Below are positions 7,075 to 14,515 of a stretch of DNA of 64,000 nt, piece after piece (within the stretch, counting starts at the first letter, position 1; each line of letters begins with the position of its first letter). The notes under the pieces are model-generated. The model worked only from the letters and a program-made list of their open reading frames with translations, was not told the DNA's origin and did not search any database. Source of the DNA: Candidatus Fermentibacteraceae bacterium (GTDB lineage Bacteria; Fermentibacterota; Fermentibacteria; Fermentibacterales; JCC-6); the NCBI GenBank assembly GCA_027067855.1, contig JAMOUX010000026.1:142473-206472 (forward strand), written 5' to 3'. A program made the position numbers and the translations under genes.

Positions 7075-8025
7075 TTATCCTCCTATCTTCCACATTTCGG
7101 TTGAAAAACATCCGCCGCCGGAAGCGGGCTTGTTCCGAACAGCTCTCCTGATCCCGGCTTTCATCACATCGACGGGGATGCCGTTTCGCATCATTTCGCG
7201 CAAGGATATTCCCGACTCCCGGTGGAGACACGTCTGAAGGAACCCGGTGGCGGACAACCGCACCCTGGAGCAATATGTGCACATGTGCCCGGAAAGAGGG
7301 GCTATCGATCCGAAGACCGGACCGTCCTTCCCCACGCGGTGCAGGGAGGCGGTGGATCCGCGATTCTCCTCCAGATTCACTATCGGACCGAGGACGGATG
7401 CCCGTTCCAGAATCTCGTCACGGGATACGAAAGCATCCGGCGGCAGCATGGAGGGCATGTGCTCTATGAACCTGACGGTCACCTTCATGTTCCTGCTCCA
7501 AAGGATGAAATCCGCTATCTCGTCGTCATTCCAGCCTCTCAGGACCACGCAGTTGACCTTTACCGGTTTCATTCCCGCTTCCATCGCGCTGCGTATGCCT
7601 TCCTCGATCTGCGCCAGAGTGATGTTTCCCCTGGTAATGGAAACCAGCCTGTCGTCCCTGAGACTGTCCAGGCTGACGTTGATCCTGTCCAGGCCGGCTT
7701 TCGCCAAGGTGCCGGCCATTTCGGACAGGAGGATGCCGTTCGTGGTGAGTGTCACCTCCCGGAAACCCAGAGACGCCACTCCACGGATTACGTCCGATAC
7801 GCCTTTCCGTACAAGGGGTTCCCCCCCGGTTATTCTTACCTTGGATATGCCGGTCGTCGCCGCGACGATGCGGGTCGCTTCCACCATTTCCTCTATGGTG
7901 AGGATATCGTCTTGGGATACCGGCGGGATCCCCGAGGGAGGCATGCAGTAAACGCACCTCAGGTTGCACCTGTCGGTAACGGAAAGCCTGAGATAATCGA
8001 TCTTCCTGCCCAGGGAGTCCCTCAT
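7075..8025 (-). CDS. moaA: GTP 3',8-cyclase MoaA (radical SAM)
   Basis: 316 residues. The N-terminal radical-SAM motif CNLRCVYC coordinates the SAM-binding [4Fe-4S] cluster, with GGEPL following. The C-terminal cluster motif is CTYC with a further Cys after about 14 residues. The protein ends in Gly-Gly, as required for MoaA activity in studied enzymes. It catalyses radical rearrangement of GTP, the first step of pterin cofactor synthesis. ATG 8025 overlaps the moeA stop (ATGA), so the two genes are probably translationally coupled. Confidence 0.98.
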   Translation of the reverse strand: MRDSLGRKIDYLRLSVTDRCNLRCVYCMPPSGIPPVSQDDILTIEEMVEATRIVAATTGISKVRITGGEPLVRKGVSDVIRGVASLGFREVTLTTNGILLSEMAGTLAKAGLDRINVSLDSLRDDRLVSITRGNITLAQIEEGIRSAMEAGMKPVKVNCVVLRGWNDDEIADFILWSRNMKVTVRFIEHMPSMLPPDAFVSRDEILERASVLGPIVNLEENRGSTASLHRVGKDGPVFGSIAPLSGHMCTYCSRVRLSATGFLQTCLHRESGISLREMMRNGIPVDVMKAGIRRAVRNKPASGGGCFSTEMWKIGG

Positions 8026-9233
8026 ATGAAGGCCATTTCTCCCGCGAAAGCGCTCATGAGGTGAAACCTCGCCGATTCTCCCGCCTCGGCACCGGTGGAT
8101 TCGCCGGGGGCGAGTACCAGCGCGTTTACCCGGAAAGTGCTCATGAGATCGCCGGAGCCCGAGGATGGAGGCAATTCAATCGTACACCCGGAATTTCCGA
8201 AGTTTGCGACGGCCCTGATATACCCCAGTCTTCCCGGTTTCTTGCGGAAGCCGGAGAGAAGATTACCGGTGAAGTCCCTTTTCGTGTATTCCCGGAAGCC
8301 GGATCTCTTTCGCAGGAGAGGAAGAACGTATTCTTCCAGGGATACCATCACGGAGACGGGGTTTCCGGGTAGACCGAAGATCACCCGGTCACCGTGACCC
8401 ACTCCGAAAGTAAGGGGTTTCCCCGGCTTTTGCGCCACTTCCCTGAACAGGAGTTCCACCCCCAGGGACCGGAGAACACCGGGAACATGATCCCTGGTCC
8501 CCATGGATACGCCTCCGGCGGTGAGGATTACGTCGCAGGTTTCCAGCATGGTTCCCAATGTTTCTTCCAGGGATGAGGGATCGTCCTCGCAATGGGTGGA
8601 ACGGGTGTCCGTAAAGCCGTTCAGGCGAAGAACGGCTTCCATCATGGGGAGATTCGTGTTCCTTACTTCCCCCGGTGCGGGAACCCGGTGCGACGGTATG
8701 ATTTCGTTGCCGGTCGTGATCAGTCCCACAACGGACTTCGAGAACACGGAAAGGGTGTTTTTACCTGCCATCGCCGCTATGCCGATGCGGTTTCCCGAAA
8801 GTCCGGTTTTCCGGGGAAGTACCGTTTGGCCCGTTTTTACATCCTCTCCACGGAAGCAGATGTTGGCTCCCTCGGGTGGTATCTTTCCGATATGCAGCCT
8901 GTCGCCTTCCACCGTGGCGTGTTCCACCATGATCACTCTGTCGGCTCCCCGGGGAACGGGAGCACCGGTCATGATGGCGCAGGCTCTTCCCGGGGTCACG
9001 GTGATCCGCGGCAGGTTTCCGGCGGTTATCTCGCCCATCAGGAGATGCTCCCGTCCTTCCCCTGCGACGGCGAACCCGTCCATCGCCGATCGATCGAAGG
9101 GAGGCATGTCGATATCCGATTTCACGTCCTCTGCAAGGACCCGGCCCGCCGCCTCGCGGATGGGAATTTCCTCCGTGGAAGGACTTCCGGCGTTTTCCAA
9201 TACGATTTCCAGTGCTTCGGTCACGGTGATCAT
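8022..9233 (-). CDS. moeA: molybdopterin molybdenumtransferase MoeA
   Basis: 403 residues, full length. Characteristic motifs are PPFDRSAMDGFA, TGAPVPRGAD, ITTGNEI, TAGGVSMGTRDHV and FGLPGNPVSV. MoeA inserts molybdate or tungstate into adenylated molybdopterin. Organisms with several MoeA copies may dedicate one to tungsten, but only one is visible here. ATG 9233 overlaps the stop of the MobB-ModE gene by 4 bases, and the 3' end overlaps moaA by 4. Given the adjacent AOR operon, tungsten insertion is likely but not shown. Confidence 0.97.
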   Translation of the reverse strand: MITVTEALEIVLENAGSPSTEEIPIREAAGRVLAEDVKSDIDMPPFDRSAMDGFAVAGEGREHLLMGEITAGNLPRITVTPGRACAIMTGAPVPRGADRVIMVEHATVEGDRLHIGKIPPEGANICFRGEDVKTGQTVLPRKTGLSGNRIGIAAMAGKNTLSVFSKSVVGLITTGNEIIPSHRVPAPGEVRNTNLPMMEAVLRLNGFTDTRSTHCEDDPSSLEETLGTMLETCDVILTAGGVSMGTRDHVPGVLRSLGVELLFREVAQKPGKPLTFGVGHGDRVIFGLPGNPVSVMVSLEEYVLPLLRKRSGFREYTKRDFTGNLLSGFRKKPGRLGYIRAVANFGNSGCTIELPPSSGSGDLMSTFRVNALVLAPGESTGAEAGESARFHLMSAFAGEMAFI

Positions 9234-10030
9234 GGAGTCTCCAGCCTTTCGAGCATTTCAAGGAAGGATCTCCTGGACTCCTCCCAGATTTCCATCAGTT
9301 TTTCGGCGAGAGGCGTAACGGTGGTTCCACCTCCGCCCGTTCCTCCCCTGTTGCTGCAGACCAGATCGGCTCCCAGTTTTTCCTCGGCTTCGCGTATCAT
9401 CACCCATGCCCGCTTGTACTGCATTCCCGTGGCATTCGCGGCCCGGAGGATGGAGCCGTGCTCTTTGACCGCCTTCAGGAGGTCCATTCTCCCGTCTCCG
9501 AAGAGGGGATTCCCCTCTACGTTTATCCAATGCTTGCCGCCGAAGGAGATGGATGATGCGCGGCGCAGGCCGACCAATGCCGGGACGAAGCCCGCTATGC
9601 TGCGGCAGGTTTTTGGGGATAGAGGTCCCTTCGTTACGATGTCCGCTCTTCCGGCCAGATCCAGCGCCGAGTGTTTGGGTTTTCCTTCCATGGTTATGTG
9701 CACATGGAGATCCGGTTCGAGAAACCGCAGGATGGTATTGCTCTCGATAACGAGGATGTCCGTAGTTACATCCAGGTCGTCCAGGAAACCTTCCAGGTTT
9801 TCCGGCGAAGCATAGCGGTGGAAGATCGTATTTGCGGCTCCCGCCGCGGCGTACCGCCGGGTATCCGTTTTTCCCGGGGCGGGGGGATGGGATGAATCAC
9901 GTCGTTCCGGTGAGAGCTTCATGCAGGTAACGGTAATCCCGGCTCTCGAGAATCTGCCTGTAACGGCTTCGCACAGGAGGGTCTTCCCGGCTTTCCTGGT
10001 ATCCGACGAAATGACGATGGTTTTCTTCAT
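9230..10030 (-). CDS. MobB-like P-loop NTPase fused to ModE-type DNA-binding domain
   Basis: 266 residues. Residues 1-170 resemble MobB, with a Walker-A-like stretch SSDTRKAGKTLL and the MobB-like DTRRYAAAGA. Residues 185-266 form a ModE N-terminal winged helix: FGDGRMDLLKAVKEHGSI, then AANATGMQYKRAWVM, then the glycine-rich wing GGTGGGGTTVTPLAEKL. ModE is the Mo/W-responsive regulator of uptake and cofactor genes. The molybdate-binding (TOBE/Mop) domains of ModE are absent, so the NTPase half may be the sensory part. ATG 10030 has AAGGAG at a good distance; the longer in-frame start at 10186 is rejected. It is the first gene of the moeA-moaA-moaC operon and follows a ModE-box-like repeat, so autoregulation is likely. 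Confidence 0.9.
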   Translation of the reverse strand: MKKTIVISSDTRKAGKTLLCEAVTGRFSRAGITVTCMKLSPERRDSSHPPAPGKTDTRRYAAAGAANTIFHRYASPENLEGFLDDLDVTTDILVIESNTILRFLEPDLHVHITMEGKPKHSALDLAGRADIVTKGPLSPKTCRSIAGFVPALVGLRRASSISFGGKHWINVEGNPLFGDGRMDLLKAVKEHGSILRAANATGMQYKRAWVMIREAEEKLGADLVCSNRGGTGGGGTTVTPLAEKLMEIWEESRRSFLEMLERLETP

Positions 10031-10051
10031 TCCGACTCCTTGGAAAAATTG

Positions 10052-10072
10052 GTTATGCTCATAAAACATAAC
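10052..10072. promoter_or_regulatory. ModE-box-like inverted repeat
   Basis: GTTATG (10052-10057) and CATAAC (10067-10072) form a perfect 6-base inverted repeat around 9 bases, followed by GT. The half-site resembles the TAACG/CGTTA halves of known ModE operators. The repeat sits 22-42 bases upstream of a gene encoding a ModE-type DNA-binding domain, where it would overlap the promoter. Confidence 0.6.
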
Positions 10073-10208
10073 GTAATTCCTCGCCGGGGAAAACCATCGG
10101 CGAATAATTTTCAGGCACCCGGGAAGAAATTGTTGCAGTACGTGTTGAAGATAGTTTCCATTTTGTCGGGTTCGAAAGACGGGCATTCATGCAACCGGGG
10201 TTTCCGTT

Positions 10209-10310
10209 TGGCGGGACCGCCTCCGCCGTATAGGGGATGTGACGGGTTGTGTAAGGAAAAAGATGTTCCTTTCCGCCTCCTTCGTCTGCGGCTGCTGAGG
10301 GCTACGCAGT
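10209..10310. other. cluster of short hairpins in non-coding spacer
   Basis: The 387-base spacer 10031-10417 holds no convincing gene. Three inverted repeats lie within it: GGCGGGACCGCC around 10209-10220, AAGGAA/TTCCTT at 10253-10258 and 10266-10271, and CTGCG/CGCAG at 10286-10290 and 10305-10309. They could belong to the leader of the minus-strand cofactor operon (for example a Moco-type riboswitch) or of the plus-strand secreted-protein gene. I could not match any known riboswitch consensus by eye. Confidence 0.25.
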
Positions 10311-10365
10311 CGCATAAGGTATGGGTGCCGATCAGTGCATTGACCGTGAACTCTTTGCATGGTAA

Positions 10366-10397
10366 GTTAAGTTAACAGAATGTTTTAACACTATACT
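10366..10397 (+). promoter_or_regulatory. candidate promoter of secreted-protein gene
   Basis: TATACT (10392-10397) is a good -10 hexamer 21 bases before the start at 10418. The -35 is uncertain: TTAACA (10372-10377) is too close (14 bases) and TTAAGT (10367-10372) rather far (19 bases). An A/T-rich stretch supports a promoter here. Confidence 0.35.
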
Positions 10398-10417
10398 AAG
10401 AAAAGAGAGGGGAAAAT

Positions 10418-11221
10418 ATGAAAATATTGATATCTTTTTTGATCATTGCGGCGGTGTCGGCATACGCTGATGATGTCTCCGAGACCTTTCATGCGGAAAC
10501 TCCCCGGGAATTCGCCGCGCATTCCGGCGGTCCCGTATGGAACGGCCCCAAGAACGTATTATTCCACAACGGCCCCTGGAAGAACCGTGACGGAACCGGT
10601 TGGCACGGATCGGACGAGTCCATCATGCAGGATTGGGCAACCACCTACGGTTACAGCTTCCAGAAGACCAAAAAATACATGCTTGCCGACGATTTCGAGA
10701 TACCTGCAGGGGAAACATGGACCATCGAATCCATAACCTTCGCCGGTTACCAGACCGGTTCCGGCACGTCGTCCACCATAAACGGTATGTTTGTGGTCGT
10801 GTACGACGACCCTCCCACCACGGGTACCGTAGTCGCCGGAGATATTTCCGCCAACATCTTCACCAGTTCCCAATGGACCCAGATATACAGGGTGGCGGAC
10901 AGCACCTCCGGTTCCAATTCCGACAGGCCCATAATGGCCAATACCGCCGTTCTCTCCGAGCCGTGGGTACTGGATGATGGAACTTACTGGATAAGCATAC
11001 AGGCCGACGGTACCATTTCGCCCGGTCCGTATCATCCCCCGGTGGTTATATGGGACCAGCGGAATACCGGTAACGCCATCCGGAGCGTTGACGGCGGGGT
11101 GATCTGGAGACCCGTCAGCAACAACGGATATGCACAGGGATTGTGCATAGTCCTCGAGGGTACCACCGGTGGAGGCGCCCTGGAACAGGAGACCTGGGGT
11201 GCCATAAAGGGCTTGTTCTAG
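10418..11221 (+). CDS. secreted protein of unknown function with W-x-x-I-K tail
   Basis: 267 residues. MKILISFLIIAAVSAYA is a signal peptide with a probable cleavage after AYA. The mature part is rich in Gly, Thr, Trp and Tyr and reads like an extracellular beta-sandwich (KYMLADDFEIPAGETWTI, then YWISIQADG). Many bacterial surface proteins with similar stretches are uncharacterised, and I assign no function. The C-terminus ends EQETWGAIKGLF, closely resembling the end of the next gene's product (NSWAFIKAFVQ). The start has GAGAGGGG upstream. A terminator follows at 11241-11269, so the gene is probably transcribed alone. Confidence 0.8.
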   Translation: MKILISFLIIAAVSAYADDVSETFHAETPREFAAHSGGPVWNGPKNVLFHNGPWKNRDGTGWHGSDESIMQDWATTYGYSFQKTKKYMLADDFEIPAGETWTIESITFAGYQTGSGTSSTINGMFVVVYDDPPTTGTVVAGDISANIFTSSQWTQIYRVADSTSGSNSDRPIMANTAVLSEPWVLDDGTYWISIQADGTISPGPYHPPVVIWDQRNTGNAIRSVDGGVIWRPVSNNGYAQGLCIVLEGTTGGGALEQETWGAIKGLF

Positions 11222-11240
11222 CGATACTCGCTGCAAATGA

Positions 11241-11269
11241 AGGGGGCGCGGTGACCCGCGTCCCTTTTT
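11241..11269 (+). terminator. rho-independent terminator
   Basis: GGGGGCGCGG and CCGCGTCCC form a GC-rich stem with a short TGAC-type loop, followed by TTTTT (11265-11269). It lies 20 bases after the stop of the secreted-protein gene at 11221. Confidence 0.85.
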
Positions 11270-11293
11270 CGCATGCCGGTGGTTCTTTCCGTG

Positions 11294-11322
11294 TTGACAC
11301 GGGAGGTAGCCCGGGGTAAAAT
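11294..11322 (+). promoter_or_regulatory. sigma70-type promoter
   Basis: TTGACA (11294-11299, 6/6) and TAAAAT (11317-11322, 5/6) are separated by exactly 17 bases. The site lies 29 bases before the lamin-tail gene start and just downstream of a terminator. It is the best-matching promoter in the window and probably drives 11352-13973. Confidence 0.8.
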
Positions 11323-11351
11323 TCAAAAAGGTATTTCAGTTGGAGGTTGGA

Positions 11352-11948
11352 ATGACTGTTTTACTCGCACTGCTGATCACGGCCCAGGTTCCTCTCGGTG
11401 AGAACGGGGCCCGGGTTTCATCCAGCGGCGTGGTAATAAACGAATTCATGTCTCTTCCGTTGAGTTCCACCACCGAGGCGGACGGAGAGTGGGTAGAGCT
11501 GTTCAACAATACGGACGAGTGGATAAATCTCTCCGGATGGAAACTTTCCAGCGGTTACGGTCAGGAAGTGGTCCTGGCTACGTATCTGCTTCCTCCTCAC
11601 GGTTATTTCGTTCTTGCGGGTTGTACCGATTCGGCCCGGAACGGCGGTCTCGACGCGAACCAGGTTCTGGGAGACTGCAGGATTCACGAAAGCGGTTCCC
11701 TGACCCTCAAGGACAATTACGACAGGACCATGGATCACATCGACTACAATGCTTCCTGGCCGGTGACTCCCGGTGTTTCATGCGAGAAGATGAATCCGGG
11801 ATGGGTTTCATGCAGTTCCTCCAGTTGGAACCTGAGCACCAGCGTGTATGGCCGGGGAGACAAAGGTACCCCGGGAAACCAGAACAGCATCTATCAGAAT
11901 TCCTTCGCCCAGAACAGCTGGGCTTTCATAAAGGCTTTCGTACAGTAG
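11352..11948 (+). CDS. secreted lamin-tail-domain protein with W-x-x-I-K tail
   Basis: 198 residues from ATG 11352 (GGAGG 5 bases upstream; the TTG at 11340 precedes the ribosome-binding site). A short hydrophobic signal MTVLLALLITAQ precedes a lamin-tail (LTD) domain with VVINEFMS, GEWVELFNNTD and INLSGWKLSSG, then GYFVLAG and TPGNQNS. LTD domains are extracellular beta-sandwiches often linked to secreted nucleases or metallo-beta-lactamase hydrolases. The next gene, 7 bases downstream, encodes exactly such a hydrolase. The C-terminus QNSWAFIKAFVQ matches the tail of the 10418-11221 product. Probably an exported binding module. Confidence 0.88.
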   Translation: MTVLLALLITAQVPLGENGARVSSSGVVINEFMSLPLSSTTEADGEWVELFNNTDEWINLSGWKLSSGYGQEVVLATYLLPPHGYFVLAGCTDSARNGGLDANQVLGDCRIHESGSLTLKDNYDRTMDHIDYNASWPVTPGVSCEKMNPGWVSCSSSSWNLSTSVYGRGDKGTPGNQNSIYQNSFAQNSWAFIKAFVQ

Positions 11949-11955
11949 ACTTCCG

Positions 11956-13119
11956 TTGAAAAATCTGAAAACCTTTCTTCTCCTGTCCGCCTGCATGGTT
12001 TCAGTTCCGTATGCATGGGCCCGGGAACCCCTGGTGGTTTTCTTCATAGATCCGTCCTACGACCGGTATTCCGGCGACGCTATGCTGGTATGTACTCCCG
12101 GAGGCAGGCATTACGTCATCGACGGCGGTATGATGAATGCCGGGTACCCTTCGTGGGATTGCGGCGAAGAAAGAATCCTCCCGATCCTGGACAGCCTGGG
12201 AGTCACGTTAGTGGACGGTGTGGTAGGCACTCATCCCGACGCGGACCACGTGGGGGGATTGATATCGGTTTACCGATCAATGCCGGTGGGAACCGCCTAC
12301 GATTCCGGCTGGCCTTACGGTGGAACGTGGATCTACCGGAATTACCTGGAAGCCATATGGGACAACGGCGCGAATTTCGTGACACCCAGGCGGGGAGACG
12401 TGCTCAACTGGGGCCCGGAACTGCAGGTGGAAGTGCTCCACCCGACGAAACGCCTTTCCCAGTCCAATACCAACAATGCTTCACTGGTCATCAGGCTTAC
12501 CTATGGAGAGACGACGTTCCTGTTCACCGGGGATCTGGAAACCGAAGGAGGGGAAGACGCGGTTCTTGCCGCACTCGGTACGGGAGAGATAAAAAACATT
12601 TCAGCCGATGTGCTGAAAATCGCGCACCACGGTTCCGCCTCTTCCACATGTCCGCAGTGGCTCGATGCGGTGAATCCCGCCATCGCCGCGATATGCGTCG
12701 GATCCGGCAATCCCTATGGACATCCCTCGAAGGAGATACTTCAACTGTTGGAGGCGAACGGCGTGGAGGTCTGCAGGACGGACCTCATCGGTACCTTCTA
12801 CATATCTACCGACGGGAAGAACATATACGTAAACGAGATGCCGCCGGAAGGGTCGGGACGAGCCGATGATTTCATCGTCTATCCCAGCCCGGCGGTTTCC
12901 ACCGTAAACTTCGCCTCCGACGCGGGTTCGGACAGGGTAAGGGAAATATCCGTCTACAATCTTAACGGGGAGAGGGTCATGTATGTGGAGAATCCCGGCG
13001 AACTTCACACCTGGGATCTGCGGGTGCCGGGAGGTTTCGCGTCGCCCGGGCTTTATGCGGCGGTGTTCACCACTTACGGAGGTGAAAGTTGCAGGGTGTA
13101 TTTCACCATCTGTCGCTGA
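11956..13119 (+). CDS. secreted ComEC-like metallo-beta-lactamase with C-terminal sorting-like domain
   Basis: 387 residues from TTG 11956, 7 bases after the lamin-tail gene. The signal peptide ends near VPYAWA. The metallo-beta-lactamase core carries the metal motif THPDADHVGG, later FLFTGDLE and KIAHHGS, the pattern of the ComEC C-terminal hydrolase domain. Residues from about 300 (DDFIVYPSPAVSTVNF, ISVYNLNGERV, GLYAAVFT) resemble the T9SS type A or FlgD-like C-terminal domain of exported FCB-group proteins. Probably an extracellular or surface phosphodiesterase or nuclease. Without a ComEC channel domain it cannot itself transport DNA. The 3' end overlaps the next gene by 31 bases. Confidence 0.88.
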   Translation: MKNLKTFLLLSACMVSVPYAWAREPLVVFFIDPSYDRYSGDAMLVCTPGGRHYVIDGGMMNAGYPSWDCGEERILPILDSLGVTLVDGVVGTHPDADHVGGLISVYRSMPVGTAYDSGWPYGGTWIYRNYLEAIWDNGANFVTPRRGDVLNWGPELQVEVLHPTKRLSQSNTNNASLVIRLTYGETTFLFTGDLETEGGEDAVLAALGTGEIKNISADVLKIAHHGSASSTCPQWLDAVNPAIAAICVGSGNPYGHPSKEILQLLEANGVEVCRTDLIGTFYISTDGKNIYVNEMPPEGSGRADDFIVYPSPAVSTVNFASDAGSDRVREISVYNLNGERVMYVENPGELHTWDLRVPGGFASPGLYAAVFTTYGGESCRVYFTICR

Positions 13120-13973
13120 TTTTAATCATCGCCGCCGCGGCGCCGGCCTCTGTGGGGACCGCGGATCTGCTGGTACTTTCATCACCGGGTTTTCCATCGG
13201 TGATGATGCTGGGACCGGGTGGTTCGGCTTTGTGCGAAGGGCCGGAAGCTTCTTCCGGAAATCCCGCGTTGATAACCACCGGATTTACCGCCGCCGGGGG
13301 AAAGTGGAACCTGGGAACGACGGCGGTTTCCACCGCCGCCGGATTCCGGGTCCAGGGTATGGATATGAGCGTTTCGGTCAGAACGCTGGGCAGGGCGAAT
13401 ATCATTCGACGTGACGCTTCCGGAGAGGCCACCGGCGGGTATTCCTATTCCACCGGTTCCATGGTCGCCGGCTTGTCCTTTGCCGTTCTGCCGTGGCTCC
13501 GGGCCGGGCTCGCGGCAGGAACTGCGTGGGAGAAGGTAGACTACGAGGAAGGAATGGGACCCGTATTTTCCGCGGGTCTTGCCTTTACTCCATCCGGGTT
13601 TTTCCGGGCCGGGCTTGCCGTGGACGGCTTGGGAAATTCCCCCGATTGGAACGGTATACACAAGGCCATGCCGGTAAGAATTTCCATGGCTGCCGCGGTT
13701 TTCCCGTTCACGTTCGCCGCTTTCTTCGCGGGCGCTTCCGAGGGTTTGAACACAACGGGTTCATTCGGCGGAGGCGCCGTCTTTTCATTGGCTGATATGG
13801 AGATTTCCGGAGGTTACGGTTTCTCTCCCGGCGAAGCGGAGATTTCCGGTTTCTTCGCCGGGCTGCGGTACTCGTACGGTTCCCGGAAAACCTACGTGGT
13901 CGAACTGTCCTGCGCGGAGAGACACGATCTTTCCCGGCCGGTCATGGCCGGCTTGTCCGTGAGGTTCAGGTAA
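13089..13973 (+). CDS. PorV/PorQ-like outer-membrane beta-barrel protein (putative)
   Basis: 294 residues from TTG 13089, which has GGAGGTGAA upstream. A hydrophobic signal (LILIIAAAAPASVGTA) is followed by alternating amphipathic strands rich in Gly, Ala, Phe and Tyr and ending in SVRFR. GPGGSALCEGPEASSGNPA resembles the start of PorV/PorQ/UPF0164-type barrels, which often read ...NPA.... The gene overlaps the sorting-domain protein upstream by 31 bases and is probably cotranscribed with it. A role in exporting or anchoring that protein is inference. No enzymatic motif seen. Confidence 0.7.
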   Translation: MQGVFHHLSLILIIAAAAPASVGTADLLVLSSPGFPSVMMLGPGGSALCEGPEASSGNPALITTGFTAAGGKWNLGTTAVSTAAGFRVQGMDMSVSVRTLGRANIIRRDASGEATGGYSYSTGSMVAGLSFAVLPWLRAGLAAGTAWEKVDYEEGMGPVFSAGLAFTPSGFFRAGLAVDGLGNSPDWNGIHKAMPVRISMAAAVFPFTFAAFFAGASEGLNTTGSFGGGAVFSLADMEISGGYGFSPGEAEISGFFAGLRYSYGSRKTYVVELSCAERHDLSRPVMAGLSVRFR

Positions 13974-13990
13974 ATCGTTAGATAGCGTTC

Positions 13991-14488
13991 TTATTCCCCG
14001 TTGTTTCCGCTTTTTCCGAAGCGCCTGGCGGACGGGAAGGAGTCTATATCGTAGTTGATGGAACGGGAAGGCATGGGAAGTCTTTCCAGGGGAACCCCCG
14101 ATTCCTCGAAGAACTTTTCGGCCAGGGAGCCCCTGTAATCGGAAAAGATGACGACTCTTCGAATTCCCGCGGCCAGGAGAGCCTTCGCGCAAGTCGTACA
14201 CGGCGTGTTGGTCACGTATGCGGTGGCTCCCAGGAGAGATACGCCATGTCTTGCCGCCTGTGTGATGGCGTTCATCTCCGCGTGGTTCGTCCGCACGCAG
14301 TGGCCGTCCACTATGAGACACCCGACTTCGTCGCAATGGGGCAATCCGGGAAGGGAGCCGTTGTACCCGGTGGAGAGAACGTACCTGTCCTTCACCAGTA
14401 CGCAGCCGCAATGCATCCTGGGGCACGTGGCCCTTTCGGACGCCAGCATGGCGAGTTTCAGAAAATACTCGTCCCAGGATGGTCTCAT
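13991..14488 (-). CDS. dCMP deaminase family protein (ComEB-like)
   Basis: 165 residues. Zinc-dependent cytidine/deoxycytidylate deaminase motifs HAEMNAI and PCTTCAK give the Zn ligands (His and two Cys) and the catalytic Glu. The N-terminus MRPSWDEYFLKLAMLASERATC is typical of dCMP deaminases, and a Cys/His-rich insert (PHCDEVGC) is also typical. It makes dUMP from dCMP for dTMP synthesis. The family includes ComEB of the Bacillus comE operon. Here it ends an operon with two barrel proteins, the first carrying a ComEA-like helix-hairpin-helix tail, which may or may not be meaningful. Confidence 0.95.
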   Translation of the reverse strand: MRPSWDEYFLKLAMLASERATCPRMHCGCVLVKDRYVLSTGYNGSLPGLPHCDEVGCLIVDGHCVRTNHAEMNAITQAARHGVSLLGATAYVTNTPCTTCAKALLAAGIRRVVIFSDYRGSLAEKFFEESGVPLERLPMPSRSINYDIDSFPSARRFGKSGNNGE

Positions 14489-14515
14489 GTGTCTTCCTTC
14501 CTAGTAATTCCGCAA

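Noticed and set aside
10100-10320. Molybdenum-cofactor riboswitch upstream of the cofactor operon
   Set aside because: Hairpins are present but I could not place the conserved Moco-motif nucleotides by eye on either strand; left as a hypothesis to test rather than a call.
10040-10375. 111-codon plus-strand open frame in the spacer before the secreted-protein gene
   Set aside because: It starts with TTG inside the ModE-box-like region, has no ribosome-binding site, and its composition (Arg-, Leu- and Pro-rich without pattern) is unlike neighbouring proteins.
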